Below, piece by piece: positions 56,748-63,933 of a stretch of 64,000 nt of DNA. Position 1 is the stretch's first letter; the number at the start of each line of letters is the position of its first letter. Below the pieces are notes generated by a model. The model was not told the origin of the DNA. It saw nothing but the letters and a program-made list of their open reading frames with translations, and made no database searches. This DNA is from Breviolum minutum Mf 1.05b.01 (lineage: Eukaryota; Sar; Dinophyceae; Suessiales; Symbiodiniaceae): the NCBI GenBank assembly GCA_000507305.1, contig DF240863.1:33363-97362 (forward strand). Direction: 5' to 3'. Position numbers and translations under genes: made by a program.

Positions 56748-56774
56748 ATTTCTTTAAATACTTTTTTACAAGAA
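56748..56774 (-). promoter_or_regulatory. Early-type promoter box, copy 4
   Basis: Matches copies 1 and 2 up to the last base (ends ACAAGAAT on the plus strand). It overlaps the short gap between the 242-residue gene, which stops at 56779, and the coiled-coil gene. It is the copy furthest toward the capsid half; none is found to the right of it. Confidence 0.68.
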
Positions 56775-56778
56775 TATT

Positions 56779-57507
56779 TTATAGATTATTTTTTCTTTTG
56801 GAAGGATAACCTCTGTCAGGTGTAGAACTTCTGCTTCTACTTGCTCCTCTTCTTAAAAGTCTTTTACCTACATTTTCATCCTCGCTATCATCCCTACTTC
56901 TGCTTCTATCACGAAGCACTTGAGCCTCTTGCTGTTCTTCTTCTTCTTCAACTACTTCTTCATCATTTTCATCTTCATTTTCATCAGATGGATTGTCCAT
57001 AACTAAATCTAAAGCACTACTAATTACTGGACTTACCACAGCACCACCTACAGTATCTGCTAAATTAAAAGCAGTAAGCATAGCACTGCCTGTAAGTTGA
57101 GCCATTCTTAACCCTCTATCAATATTTCTTGACATAAAGTTATCATCTTCACTATTGCTTGAGGGAGGTGTCTTCTTTTCCAATGTTGTGCTCCAGACTT
57201 GTGCCATTTTTTCCGCTCTTGAAGGTTCTTTGCTTTTAAATCCTTTCAAAGTTGATGTCAGATAATAAGGTGGGTCAATTATATTTAAATCATCATATGT
57301 ATCTGTCTCTTTATCAATCATAACTTTTTTATCTGTTTGTGTGTGATTATTCATTATGTCAGGTGCTTGTGTTTCTCTATCAGATGTTTTTATCTTTAAT
57401 ATATTATCTTCTCTAATCGGGTCTAAATGTGAAAACTTAAGTTGATATAACATATCGTCATCGTCTTTGAATTTGTTTTTCTTCAGTCTGTTCTTTGTCA
57501 AAATCAT
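56779..57507 (-). CDS. Putative virion accessory protein with a central hydrophobic segment and acidic/RS-rich tail
   Basis: The protein has 242 residues. The N-terminal half is polar and includes an RETQAPD stretch and several Asp/Thr-rich motifs. Residues ~130-172 are Ala/Leu/Val-rich (MAQLTGSAMLTAFNLADTV), long enough for an amphipathic or membrane-active helix. This is followed by an acidic run (~175-200, DENDEEVVEEEEE) and an Arg/Ser-rich tail (SRSRDDSED, RGASRSRSS) ending in PSKRKNNL. Such mixed acidic and basic tails are seen in small DNA-virus core or minor capsid proteins. It is the gene nearest the early/late boundary, and two ATTATTAATAAT palindromes lie at and just upstream of its ATG. 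Confidence 0.65.
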   Translation of the reverse strand: MILTKNRLKKNKFKDDDDMLYQLKFSHLDPIREDNILKIKTSDRETQAPDIMNNHTQTDKKVMIDKETDTYDDLNIIDPPYYLTSTLKGFKSKEPSRAEKMAQVWSTTLEKKTPPSSNSEDDNFMSRNIDRGLRMAQLTGSAMLTAFNLADTVGGAVVSPVISSALDLVMDNPSDENEDENDEEVVEEEEEQQEAQVLRDRSRSRDDSEDENVGKRLLRRGASRSRSSTPDRGYPSKRKNNL

Positions 57508-57542
57508 ATTATTAATAATAATTAGATTTTATTATTAATAAT
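57508..57542. repeat. Two ATTATTAATAAT palindromes upstream of the 242-residue gene
   Basis: The 12-bp self-complementary word ATTATTAATAAT occurs at 57508-57519 and 57531-57542, 23 bp apart, directly before the ATG of the gene on the minus strand. It may be a binding site or part of the AT-rich late promoter. Confidence 0.6.
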
Positions 57543-57543
57543 T

Positions 57544-57599
57544 GTCTAACAACATCAGTTGATGTTTGAAAACATCAATTGATGTCTAACGACATCAAT
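57544..57599. repeat. Tandem ACATCARTTGATGT palindromes between two virion genes
   Basis: AACATCAGTTGATGTT (57551-57566) and AACATCAATTGATGTC (57571-57586) are palindromes spaced exactly 20 bp, followed by a half site GACATCAAT overlapping the stop of the 318-residue gene at 57595. The regular 20-bp (two helical turns) spacing suggests an operator for a dimeric protein, while the stems could also act as a transcript end. Confidence 0.75.
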
Positions 57600-58551
57600 C
57601 CCTACTGCCTCTGGGTTTGCTTTTATCATAATATTTGTTTATCCTGCTTTGTAAAAGTTGTTCTTCAATTCTTGTGTCCCAAGTTCCATCATTAATCATT
57701 TTCTGTGCCGTTTGCCTATAATATTGTGATTTGGTTAAGCCTTTGCCCTTACCTTTTTTACGCATACCTTCTAAAGAATTTTCTGGCGAATTCATATCTT
57801 TACCTCTTATGAAGAGTTGAAATTCTAACTCGTCTTCGTTCCACCTTTCAATGTTAGTTGAATATGATATTGATTTCATCAGTTTTGATTTGGGTTGTTC
57901 CCTTGCTGTGAGCATCTCTTCTTCGTTTTCGCTTGAACTTCCTATTATAAAAGTTTCGGTTTGTTGTTGTCTCGCTGGTGGTGCTTCTTCTTCGCTCACT
58001 GCTCTTCTTACCACTTCCGATGGGGTGCTTACATCAGTTCTTGGAAATCTTCTTAATGAAGCCAATCCTTCAAGTATTGGTGTGGTCGCTCTACTAATTA
58101 AACTTCGGTGTGCTTCTCCTGTTTGTTGTTGTCTGTCTCTTAATTGCTGTTGTCTTCGTTGTAAGTCTGCTTGTAAGCCTACTGACAGAGTATCTCTATC
58201 AGGTTGTAGTTCTGTAGATGATGAGGTATCACTTGACGAAGATGATGATTGTAAATGCCTTTCTAAATGAAAAGTTCCACCATTTGCTCTAACACTTTGT
58301 CTTAATAACAAGTCTTGAACTTGTCTTTGTAATATTCTGTTTTGTTGTTCTTTCAGTAGTTCTAAATGGTCAGTTCCATCAAAGAAACTTCCTTCTGGAC
58401 TTGCTTTATAAAATGTTGCTGTTCTATCTGGTAATTTACCTGTTATTGTTTCGTTTTCATCTATTAGATTGATGATTTCATTGTAAGTAGGACGACGCTT
58501 CAGTCCTAATTTAGAATAAGGATTGACTAACTCAAGTGTTGCGGTTGCCAT
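57595..58551 (-). CDS. Conserved-type PLV virion protein (NPYSKLGLKRRPTYNEI family)
   Basis: The 318-residue protein opens with MATATLELVNPYSKLGLKRRP, an N-terminal signature I recognise from PLV genomes where such a gene sits beside the capsid genes. The middle is low complexity: Ser run (residues ~102-113), Gln/Arg-rich segment (~130-145, QRRQQQLRDRQQQ) and acidic stretches. The C-terminus has EGMRKKGKGKGLTKSQYYRQTAQKMINDGTW, probably a folded basic domain. Function is unknown; an internal capsid or DNA-associated protein is the likely role from position. The ATG at 58551 follows a 14-bp inverted repeat. Confidence 0.75.
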   Translation of the reverse strand: MATATLELVNPYSKLGLKRRPTYNEIINLIDENETITGKLPDRTATFYKASPEGSFFDGTDHLELLKEQQNRILQRQVQDLLLRQSVRANGGTFHLERHLQSSSSSSDTSSSTELQPDRDTLSVGLQADLQRRQQQLRDRQQQTGEAHRSLISRATTPILEGLASLRRFPRTDVSTPSEVVRRAVSEEEAPPARQQQTETFIIGSSSENEEEMLTAREQPKSKLMKSISYSTNIERWNEDELEFQLFIRGKDMNSPENSLEGMRKKGKGKGLTKSQYYRQTAQKMINDGTWDTRIEEQLLQSRINKYYDKSKPRGSRD

Positions 58552-58557
58552 TAGATA

Positions 58558-58590
58558 ATATAAATTATTTTAGATAAAAATAATTTATAT
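58558..58590. terminator. Perfect 14-bp AT-rich inverted repeat between capsid-region genes
   Basis: ATATAAATTATTTT (58558-58571), a 5-base loop AGATA, and its exact complement (58577-58590). It lies between the stop of the 107-residue gene (58594) and the ATG of the 318-residue gene (58551), so it could end one transcript, start the next, or both. One arm, TATAAATTATTTT, recurs in the divergent promoter at 62335-62347. Confidence 0.65.
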
Positions 58591-58593
58591 CAT

Positions 58594-58917
58594 TTATCTT
58601 TTATAAGTTTCATCCATTAACTTTTTCAATTTGTTGTAATAGTTTTCTAAATGTTCTTTTGATGGTCTTGATAGATTTGGTCTATACAACTCATTTTGTA
58701 TTCTATCCAATTCATTTTGATAGTTTGTCCGTTTGTTTCCTTCAATCATATCTTTTCTTAACAGTATCATTCCTTCACGAGCGTTTCTTAACTTCATTTC
58801 TTTGTGTAGATGTTCTAAATATCTTGTATCTGCCATAAAGGGGGTAAAGTTTGCCATTGTTGTGTGTAGATGACTTCTGTTGTTTTTCCTGTTGTTCTTT
58901 TTCTTGTGATGATACAT
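58594..58917 (-). CDS. Small basic PLV protein
   Basis: The 107-residue protein is not recognised. It starts with a His/Lys/Asn-rich stretch (MYHHKKKNNRKNNR) and then has a helical, charged body (RYLEHLHKEMKLRNAREGM). A second ATG at codon 20 (MANFTPFMAD) is an equally plausible start and would drop the odd basic leader. It is located between the 318-residue protein and the major capsid gene and is probably co-expressed with them. Confidence 0.6.
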   Translation of the reverse strand: MYHHKKKNNRKNNRSHLHTTMANFTPFMADTRYLEHLHKEMKLRNAREGMILLRKDMIEGNKRTNYQNELDRIQNELYRPNLSRPSKEHLENYYNKLKKLMDETYKR

Positions 58918-58921
58918 CTGA

Positions 58922-58948
58922 ATATATATTTCTTGAGAAAATATATAT
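58922..58948. repeat. AT-rich hairpin before the small basic gene
   Basis: ATATATATTT and AAATATATAT are complementary arms around CTTGAGA. It lies just upstream (minus sense) of the 107-residue gene and belongs to the same class of intergenic inverted repeats found throughout the capsid half. Confidence 0.5.
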
Positions 58949-58994
58949 CATAAAAATTAAACATAAATGGATTATGTTTATGTTTAACATTTAT

Positions 58995-59015
58995 ATTATT
59001 ATTTGAGATAATAAT
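58995..59015. terminator. Hairpin directly after the major capsid stop codon
   Basis: ATTATTAT, loop TTGAG, ATAATAAT: a perfect 8-bp stem that ends one base before the stop codon of the major capsid gene at 59016 (minus strand). Position directly at the 3' end suggests a transcript end signal. Confidence 0.55.
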
Positions 59016-60563
59016 TTAATCATACACGAGCGAGCCACTTTCCCTTAATTCAAGCACACTCTCCGAGACCATATGAACAAAAATCTCTTGGATTTGTTCA
59101 GTGCTTGCTAATGTGCCTTCGGTTGCTTTGATTTTGAAAGTGATTAACGAGCCCATTTTTGTGTTCTGGCCTGTAAAATTCACATCAGCCATTTTTTCAA
59201 AGGAAACGCCAATGATGAATTTATTTTCACGGTATTGTTTATAACTTATATTTACAGAGTTTTGGTCAGCATTCATATAATGTAAAGTTCGCCTTAAAAA
59301 GTAGAATGCTTCAGATAAACTCTGACATTCAAATTCTGGCCACTTCTTGTTTGCTACTTGTAATTGCCAACTCAAATTTCGTGTGTAATCTTGAAATCCT
59401 TTGCCTTCTTGAAGTGGAACTGATGCCGCTGCCGGTCCGTCATTAATCTCACCATTAATCATAGGATTGTAAAAGTAATTCCATCTCTTATGAACATAGT
59501 TGTCTGGCATAAATTGACCATATCTTTCACCCTGTCGTTTTTCACGGTATAAGGTTATGAACGCTGTGCTCAATTTAGATGCGGATTTTACTATGTTCAT
59601 ATTAATTTCACCACCTCCTGCGTTAAATGTCTGGGTCAGCGTATGGTATTGAGGCACAATCAGTTTCAAACTTTGACCTTCAAGCAAGTGTTTAGTAATG
59701 TTATTATCTACTGTGTTATCTAATGTAATGACTTCAGCACGGATAATTACATTATTAATTTCCCAAGAAGTTGATGTATTACCTCCTTGAAAGTAATAGC
59801 CGTTTTTGTCAGTTTCAGTCGTTCCATTACCTTCTGGAACTACAATTGGTTCATTGCCATCACTGACAATAGTAAATTCCAACTCCAATGGGGCAAATCT
59901 TAAAGGTAAGTAGTAATTACTTTCAAGTAAGCCACAGCAAGGTTTGTGCCCTAATCTCATTTTACCATTAGCACCAGCAATACCACACAATGAATGACGA
60001 GTGTGGCGAAAATCAATTTTACCCCATTCATTGTGGTCTCCAGTTGGTTCTACATCAACTCCGTCTGGTGGGTCATTACCATTAAGTTTAATGAAATTGT
60101 CAAGGCCATTAGCATATTTATGATAATCATCGTCCCAAGACGGATTAGCACAACTTTCAATGTCATCCATTTCATTTACATCTTTTGACTTAAAGGATTT
60201 GAACAATTCGCAGTGTCTATTGTATTCAATAATATCCTGAACTAATTGTCCTCCTACAGTAGCCCTATAACGCTGAAAGAAAGAATGAAGTCCTCCCAAA
60301 GGTCGCAAAAACTTTTCCCTTGTCCCATCAGTATTTTGAAGAGTAGCAAATAGCCTAACTGAAGACAAATCAAGATATTGGTTGCTGTCTCCAGAAATAT
60401 AGAAGCGTAAATTCTTATTACCAGCATTAGGAGCATAGACATTAGAACCTGATGGAAAATAATTCACAAACCTCCTATCAGTAATATACTGACTTGTCTC
60501 TGGTAAGCCAAAGTTGAGTTGGTTTATCATTGTATCATTGCTCTCGCTTATAATTGTATCCAT
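59016..60563 (-). CDS. mcp: Major capsid protein, double jelly-roll
   Basis: The 515-residue protein forms the icosahedral shell. The N-terminus has the PLV signature ITDRRFVNYFPSGSN (residues ~26-41), followed by NLRFYISGDSNQYLDLSSVRL and RPLGGLHSFFQRYRATVGGQ, which match the first jelly roll of PLV-type DJR capsids. Length fits the family (about 450-600). The second jelly roll starts roughly after residue 260. The protein ends with VLELRESGSLVYD. It is the centre of the capsid block and has no early-type box; its 5' gap contains only AT-rich sequence. This is the firmest marker of a virus rather than a plain transposon. Confidence 0.92.
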   Translation of the reverse strand: MDTIISESNDTMINQLNFGLPETSQYITDRRFVNYFPSGSNVYAPNAGNKNLRFYISGDSNQYLDLSSVRLFATLQNTDGTREKFLRPLGGLHSFFQRYRATVGGQLVQDIIEYNRHCELFKSFKSKDVNEMDDIESCANPSWDDDYHKYANGLDNFIKLNGNDPPDGVDVEPTGDHNEWGKIDFRHTRHSLCGIAGANGKMRLGHKPCCGLLESNYYLPLRFAPLELEFTIVSDGNEPIVVPEGNGTTETDKNGYYFQGGNTSTSWEINNVIIRAEVITLDNTVDNNITKHLLEGQSLKLIVPQYHTLTQTFNAGGGEINMNIVKSASKLSTAFITLYREKRQGERYGQFMPDNYVHKRWNYFYNPMINGEINDGPAAASVPLQEGKGFQDYTRNLSWQLQVANKKWPEFECQSLSEAFYFLRRTLHYMNADQNSVNISYKQYRENKFIIGVSFEKMADVNFTGQNTKMGSLITFKIKATEGTLASTEQIQEIFVHMVSESVLELRESGSLVYD

Positions 60564-60581
60564 TACTATATATGTTTTATT

Positions 60582-60824
60582 TTAGAAATTATTTTTACTT
60601 TTTCCTTTTTTATGTGTCGTCATTTCTATAGATTTTTTAGATTTTTTGTTTTCTATATTACTTAACTTTGTTATACTATTATTTTCTAATTCTACTAAAT
60701 CTTTTATCTGGTTATAGTCTTTTAATGGAGCGTTTAAATCCCTTTGTAATTTGTCATAGTTTGACATCCCTTTTGATAATAGTTGTGGCTTTGGTTGATT
60801 TCTATAATCTATCCTATGGAACAT
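60582..60824 (-). CDS. Very small Lys-rich PLV protein
   Basis: An 80-residue ORF directly upstream of the major capsid gene and in the same direction, with an 18-bp gap. It begins MFHRIDYRNQPKPQLL and ends in a Lys/Ser-rich tail (KKGKSKNNF). No family is recognised. It is kept as a gene because of the tight packing, the hairpin at its 5' end (60827-60857) and the lack of any competing frame. Confidence 0.55.
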   Translation of the reverse strand: MFHRIDYRNQPKPQLLSKGMSNYDKLQRDLNAPLKDYNQIKDLVELENNSITKLSNIENKKSKKSIEMTTHKKGKSKNNF

Positions 60825-60826
60825 TA

Positions 60827-60857
60827 TTAATAATATTGATATTTAAAATATTATTAA
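60827..60857. terminator. Perfect 11-bp inverted repeat between GIY-YIG and small gene
   Basis: TTAATAATATT (60827-60837), a 9-base loop, AATATTATTAA (60847-60857). It spans the gap between the GIY-YIG stop (60854) and the ATG of the 80-residue gene (60824). Confidence 0.6.
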
Positions 60858-61417
60858 GAATGTTGTTTTTTCAAATGTTCTGTCATAAATACTTTAGAAA
60901 GTTCTTTACCACATATTTTACAATTAACTCTTGCTTTTCTTTTGTTGTTTATATCTTCCTTGTTTTTTTCATAATATTTCTTTTTTTCATCTTTTAATCT
61001 TTCACAGTTTTTTGTTCTGTAATCTTTCCTTTGTTTCAGTCTGTTTTCTATATTTTCAAGATAGTTTTGTTTAGTTTGTTCTTTCACCCTATCAGCGTTG
61101 TCCATATACCATTGATTTTTTGTTCGTCCTGCTATACAACTGTTTAAACTTGGTTGGTGTTCTATAATTATTTGACCTTCTCTTCGTCTTAATTGCTCTA
61201 CATTTTCACATTCTGGGTATTCTTCAATTAATCTAATAAAGAAATGCTCAATTCCAATTTCTCGCATTTTGGTATGTAATTTATTGCTTTTGTGCTTATA
61301 ACATCGTCTATGACCTGACATACGCATACTCAATGATTGACAAGTTGAACCAATATAGATATCATCATCAACATCATTTAATACTTGGTAAATTTTTGCT
61401 TTGGAATAATCCACCAT
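60854..61417 (-). CDS. GIY-YIG endonuclease with C-terminal zinc finger
   Basis: The protein has 187 residues. The GIY-YIG core is at residues ~8-95: KIYQV stands for GIY, YIGST (21-25) for YIG, then the catalytic Arg (MRMSGHRR, about R32) and Glu (RRREGQ, about E80). The middle is a Lys/Arg-rich linker (~110-160). The C-terminus is a C2H2-like finger with C166, C169, H181 and H186. The enzyme would nick or cut DNA. Such nucleases are found as homing enzymes and in PLVs and giant viruses, where roles in repair, resolution or exclusion have been proposed. It sits between capsid and lipase genes as a free-standing gene, not within an intron, so it is probably a stable viral gene. Confidence 0.85.
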   Translation of the reverse strand: MVDYSKAKIYQVLNDVDDDIYIGSTCQSLSMRMSGHRRCYKHKSNKLHTKMREIGIEHFFIRLIEEYPECENVEQLRRREGQIIIEHQPSLNSCIAGRTKNQWYMDNADRVKEQTKQNYLENIENRLKQRKDYRTKNCERLKDEKKKYYEKNKEDINNKRKARVNCKICGKELSKVFMTEHLKKQHS

Positions 61418-61457
61418 TATATGTTTATATATGCTTTTTACTGTTTAAGTATGTTTC

Positions 61458-62318
61458 TTAACTATCATTTGGGCGAATTCCATTGCTGATTGAAGTTGAT
61501 GGATTGATACGGATTAAGCCATTACCAACAAAATTGGAGAACCCGTGAGCAACTAAAGGATTTGGGTCATTAAAATCTGATGTTATTGCGTAGCCATCAA
61601 GGGCAGACACTACATCATTAGGATTTCGCCAATCTCTGTGTTTTGGGTCTTGTTTTTGTCCCTTTTTTCTTTTAGGTTTTACTGCTGGTGTTGCATAAGT
61701 AGTCGTTTCAAATTTGTTTGGAAAGTTTTGGTCAAGCGTATTAACCACAGCAGACCCCAAACTGTGCCCTATAATGCGTGTTATTTCAGGTGATTGCTCT
61801 AACATCTTTATAGCATCTTTGTATTTTTCAGTGTTTTCCGCATTCCTTGTTGGTAAATGGATTAGGTCATCAAGTATGTCTCTTGTTATACTTCCATCTT
61901 TTCCAGTAGTCCCACTAATGAAAAGAGACTTTCCCGTCTTGTATAATCCACTTGGACTGTCATAAGCATTTTTCAAACCTTGTCTGTCTTCCAACTTTTC
62001 TTTGTTTCCTATATGTCTTACTTCTGAATAAAGTGTTGAATTTCTATGTCTCAAATTTCCATTCATATTTCTGACAAAGTCATCCATCTTTCTGTTCATA
62101 TCAGTTTCTTTCTTTTTTGCATCATCCATCATTCTCTCATCTTTCATATCGTTGAACTTTTTAACAAGAGCATCAAAACTCGCTTTACCAATCCTTCTTG
62201 CAATCTCTTCTCTCGCAAATAAATCTTCGGTTGTCCTACCTGCTATTATTCTACCTAATGCTTCTTCACCAATTTCTCTTCCAACAACTCTTCCTATTCC
62301 ACTCAAAATTCCAATCAT
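61458..62318 (-). CDS. Class 3 lipase-like alpha/beta hydrolase
   Basis: The 286-residue protein shows a full likely triad: nucleophile elbow GHSLG (residues 184-188, Ser186), D235 in NPNDVVS and H258 in VAHGFSN. SLFISGTTGKDGSITRDI (~131-148) resembles the first core strand region of lipase class 3. Residues 1-30 are Gly/Ile-rich (MIGILSGIGRVVGREIG) and may be membrane-active. Residues ~40-95 form a charged helical segment. A virion or lysis-stage role in breaching host membranes is an inference. It starts 49 bp from the divergent penton gene. Confidence 0.85.
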   Translation of the reverse strand: MIGILSGIGRVVGREIGEEALGRIIAGRTTEDLFAREEIARRIGKASFDALVKKFNDMKDERMMDDAKKKETDMNRKMDDFVRNMNGNLRHRNSTLYSEVRHIGNKEKLEDRQGLKNAYDSPSGLYKTGKSLFISGTTGKDGSITRDILDDLIHLPTRNAENTEKYKDAIKMLEQSPEITRIIGHSLGSAVVNTLDQNFPNKFETTTYATPAVKPKRKKGQKQDPKHRDWRNPNDVVSALDGYAITSDFNDPNPLVAHGFSNFVGNGLIRINPSTSISNGIRPNDS

Positions 62319-62367
62319 TAATATATAAATAGAATATAAATTATTTTCTATTCAATAATATATTTCA
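62319..62367. promoter_or_regulatory. Shared divergent promoter region for lipase and penton genes
   Basis: This 49-bp gap is the point where the virus changes transcription strand. It is almost pure A/T and holds an inverted repeat AATAGAA/TTCTATT (62328-62334, 62346-62352) around TATAAATTATT, the same word as in the hairpin at 58558. No early-type box is present. Confidence 0.6.
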
Positions 62368-63228
62368 ATGAGCAATAAGTTAGTGTATAAAAAGATTTTT
62401 ATTGACAGCAACTATAGATTACCACAGTCAAAGTCAAGTGCTGATTTTACCATAGAACTAAACGAGAATATGGAATGCCCTGAAGGAACAAGATTACATA
62501 TAACTGATATATCTATTCCAGCCTCGTGGAAATCCACAGAAATAAATTTCTACGAGTATATCTATGTTATGATTTTTGACAACAGCGATGCTTTTGTCAA
62601 AAACTTTAGGGTTTATTTGGGTAATAAAATTTATTACAGCGAACAACTTGCTTTTGACATCCACGCAGGTATGAACAGCAACACTGAAGATTTAAATAGC
62701 GGTGGTATATTCAATTATGCTTATGATAGTGCTACAAGAACAGTAGAGTTTTCTATTAAAGATGGTTTGAATTACAAAGTTAAAATTCCAACAAATGATG
62801 AATTAGCAAATTATGTAAATAATTCTTGGAATACCACCCAAGCAAACTATGACAGTAGCAATCCACTATCTATAAACTACTTGTTAAGTAATTATGTGCC
62901 ATCTTCTCCATTAACAGTATGGACAAGCAGTTATTTGAACCTTGTGCCTTTTAGATATATATTCATATCATCACCGGAATTGTCAGATTATAGGTATTCA
63001 GCCCCCAATACCTATTCATCATCAATCATTAAAAAGGTTTTAGTATCATCACAGTTGGGAGGTATTATCAATGACGCTGGGAGTTCTTTATCAGAGGACT
63101 TTATAGATATTAGCAATAAGAACCTCAAACGGTTATCATTCAAAATTACAGACGAAAAGGGCACAGTTATGAACCTCTACGGAATTCCTGTTCAGTTTGC
63201 CCTCCTAATCTCCCATCCATCTTATTGA
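62368..63228 (+). CDS. Minor capsid (penton) protein
   Basis: The 286-residue protein would form the fivefold vertices of the capsid. The opening MSNKLVYKKIFIDSNYRLPQ and SSADFTIELNENMECPEGT, followed by ITDISIPASW, match the start of PLV penton proteins, where an IDSRxR/SDFxIEL pattern leads into a single jelly roll. Length is in the usual range (about 250-350). It is the first gene of the plus-strand unit and is divergent from the lipase across 49 bp. Confidence 0.85.
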   Translation: MSNKLVYKKIFIDSNYRLPQSKSSADFTIELNENMECPEGTRLHITDISIPASWKSTEINFYEYIYVMIFDNSDAFVKNFRVYLGNKIYYSEQLAFDIHAGMNSNTEDLNSGGIFNYAYDSATRTVEFSIKDGLNYKVKIPTNDELANYVNNSWNTTQANYDSSNPLSINYLLSNYVPSSPLTVWTSSYLNLVPFRYIFISSPELSDYRYSAPNTYSSSIIKKVLVSSQLGGIINDAGSSLSEDFIDISNKNLKRLSFKITDEKGTVMNLYGIPVQFALLISHPSY

Positions 63229-63273
63229 TTTTTTAAATCATAACAGACAAGCAATATATAAATTTGGTTTCCT

Positions 63274-63309
63274 AATATTTTCTTAAAAACATTAAATTGA
63301 GAAAATATT
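63274..63309. repeat. Inverted repeat between penton and zinc-finger genes
   Basis: AATATTTTCT (63274-63283) and AGAAAATATT (63300-63309) form perfect 10-bp arms around 16 bases, in the 104-bp gap between the penton stop and the next ATG. It is consistent with the hairpins in the other late gaps. Confidence 0.55.
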
Positions 63310-63332
63310 TAGAAATATATAAATAGATATAT

Positions 63333-63896
63333 ATGTCTAATATAAAAGTGGTAGATGTCAATAATGAAGAAGGTAAAGAAGAAGTGGTAGAAGAACCAGT
63401 AGAAACTGAACAAGTCAAGGAAGAAGTTGTAGAACATAACAATGAAGTTGTAAATGAACAAGCAACTGAAGAACAAGAACAACCAAAACCCAAACAAAAA
63501 GCCAAACCCAAAGCATCGGATAAAGTTGAATGTAAAACTTGTGATAAAACTATGACATACAAAAATTACAGATACAGACACGAAAAACTATGTTCAGATG
63601 AACCTAAACCAGTAAAGCCTCACGCTAAACCAAAGGCAAAGGTAAAGATGATGCCTAAACCAAAATTTCAAGAAGTAGAAATAGATGAAGATGAAGTAGA
63701 AGAAGAAGTAATGGAACAACCCAAACCTAAACTATCCGCCCCTGTTAGTAATCAAATACTCAAACCCCAACCCAGTAATCCACTTGCCGATATCACTAAC
63801 CATTATCAATTACTTCAACAGCAGTTTATCCAACAAAAGAAGGAAAAATATAATAATTTATGTCAGAATATGTTTGCTTCAAGAAGTAGAAGGTAG
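63333..63896 (+). CDS. Acidic/Pro-Lys-rich protein with single zinc finger
   Basis: The protein has 187 residues. A Glu/Val-rich N-terminus (residues ~12-50) is followed by a Pro-Lys stretch (PKPKQKAKPK), a CxxC-x12-H-x3-C finger (C67, C70, H83, C87) within VECKTCDKTMTYKNY, another Pro/Lys and acidic region, and a C-terminal helical part (NHYQLLQQQFIQQKK). Proteins of this build next to the penton gene are a recurring feature of PLVs as I know them. The role is unknown. Binding of nucleic acid or capsid assembly is an inference. Confidence 0.75.
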   Translation: MSNIKVVDVNNEEGKEEVVEEPVETEQVKEEVVEHNNEVVNEQATEEQEQPKPKQKAKPKASDKVECKTCDKTMTYKNYRYRHEKLCSDEPKPVKPHAKPKAKVKMMPKPKFQEVEIDEDEVEEEVMEQPKPKLSAPVSNQILKPQPSNPLADITNHYQLLQQQFIQQKKEKYNNLCQNMFASRSRR

Positions 63897-63933
63897 TAAT
63901 TAATATATAATATCTATCTCAATTTATATATTA

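Noticed and set aside
57851..58270. Plus-strand 139-codon frame opposite the 318-residue gene
   Set aside because: Ser/Cys-rich shadow of low-complexity Gln/Ser/Arg codons.
62368..63228. Possible homing or cellular origin of the penton gene
   Set aside because: The N-terminal pattern and the place next to the capsid genes fit a viral penton much better.
63272..63581. Minus-strand frames opposite the acidic protein
   Set aside because: Phe/Ser-rich mirror of Glu/Lys codons, with no supporting signal.
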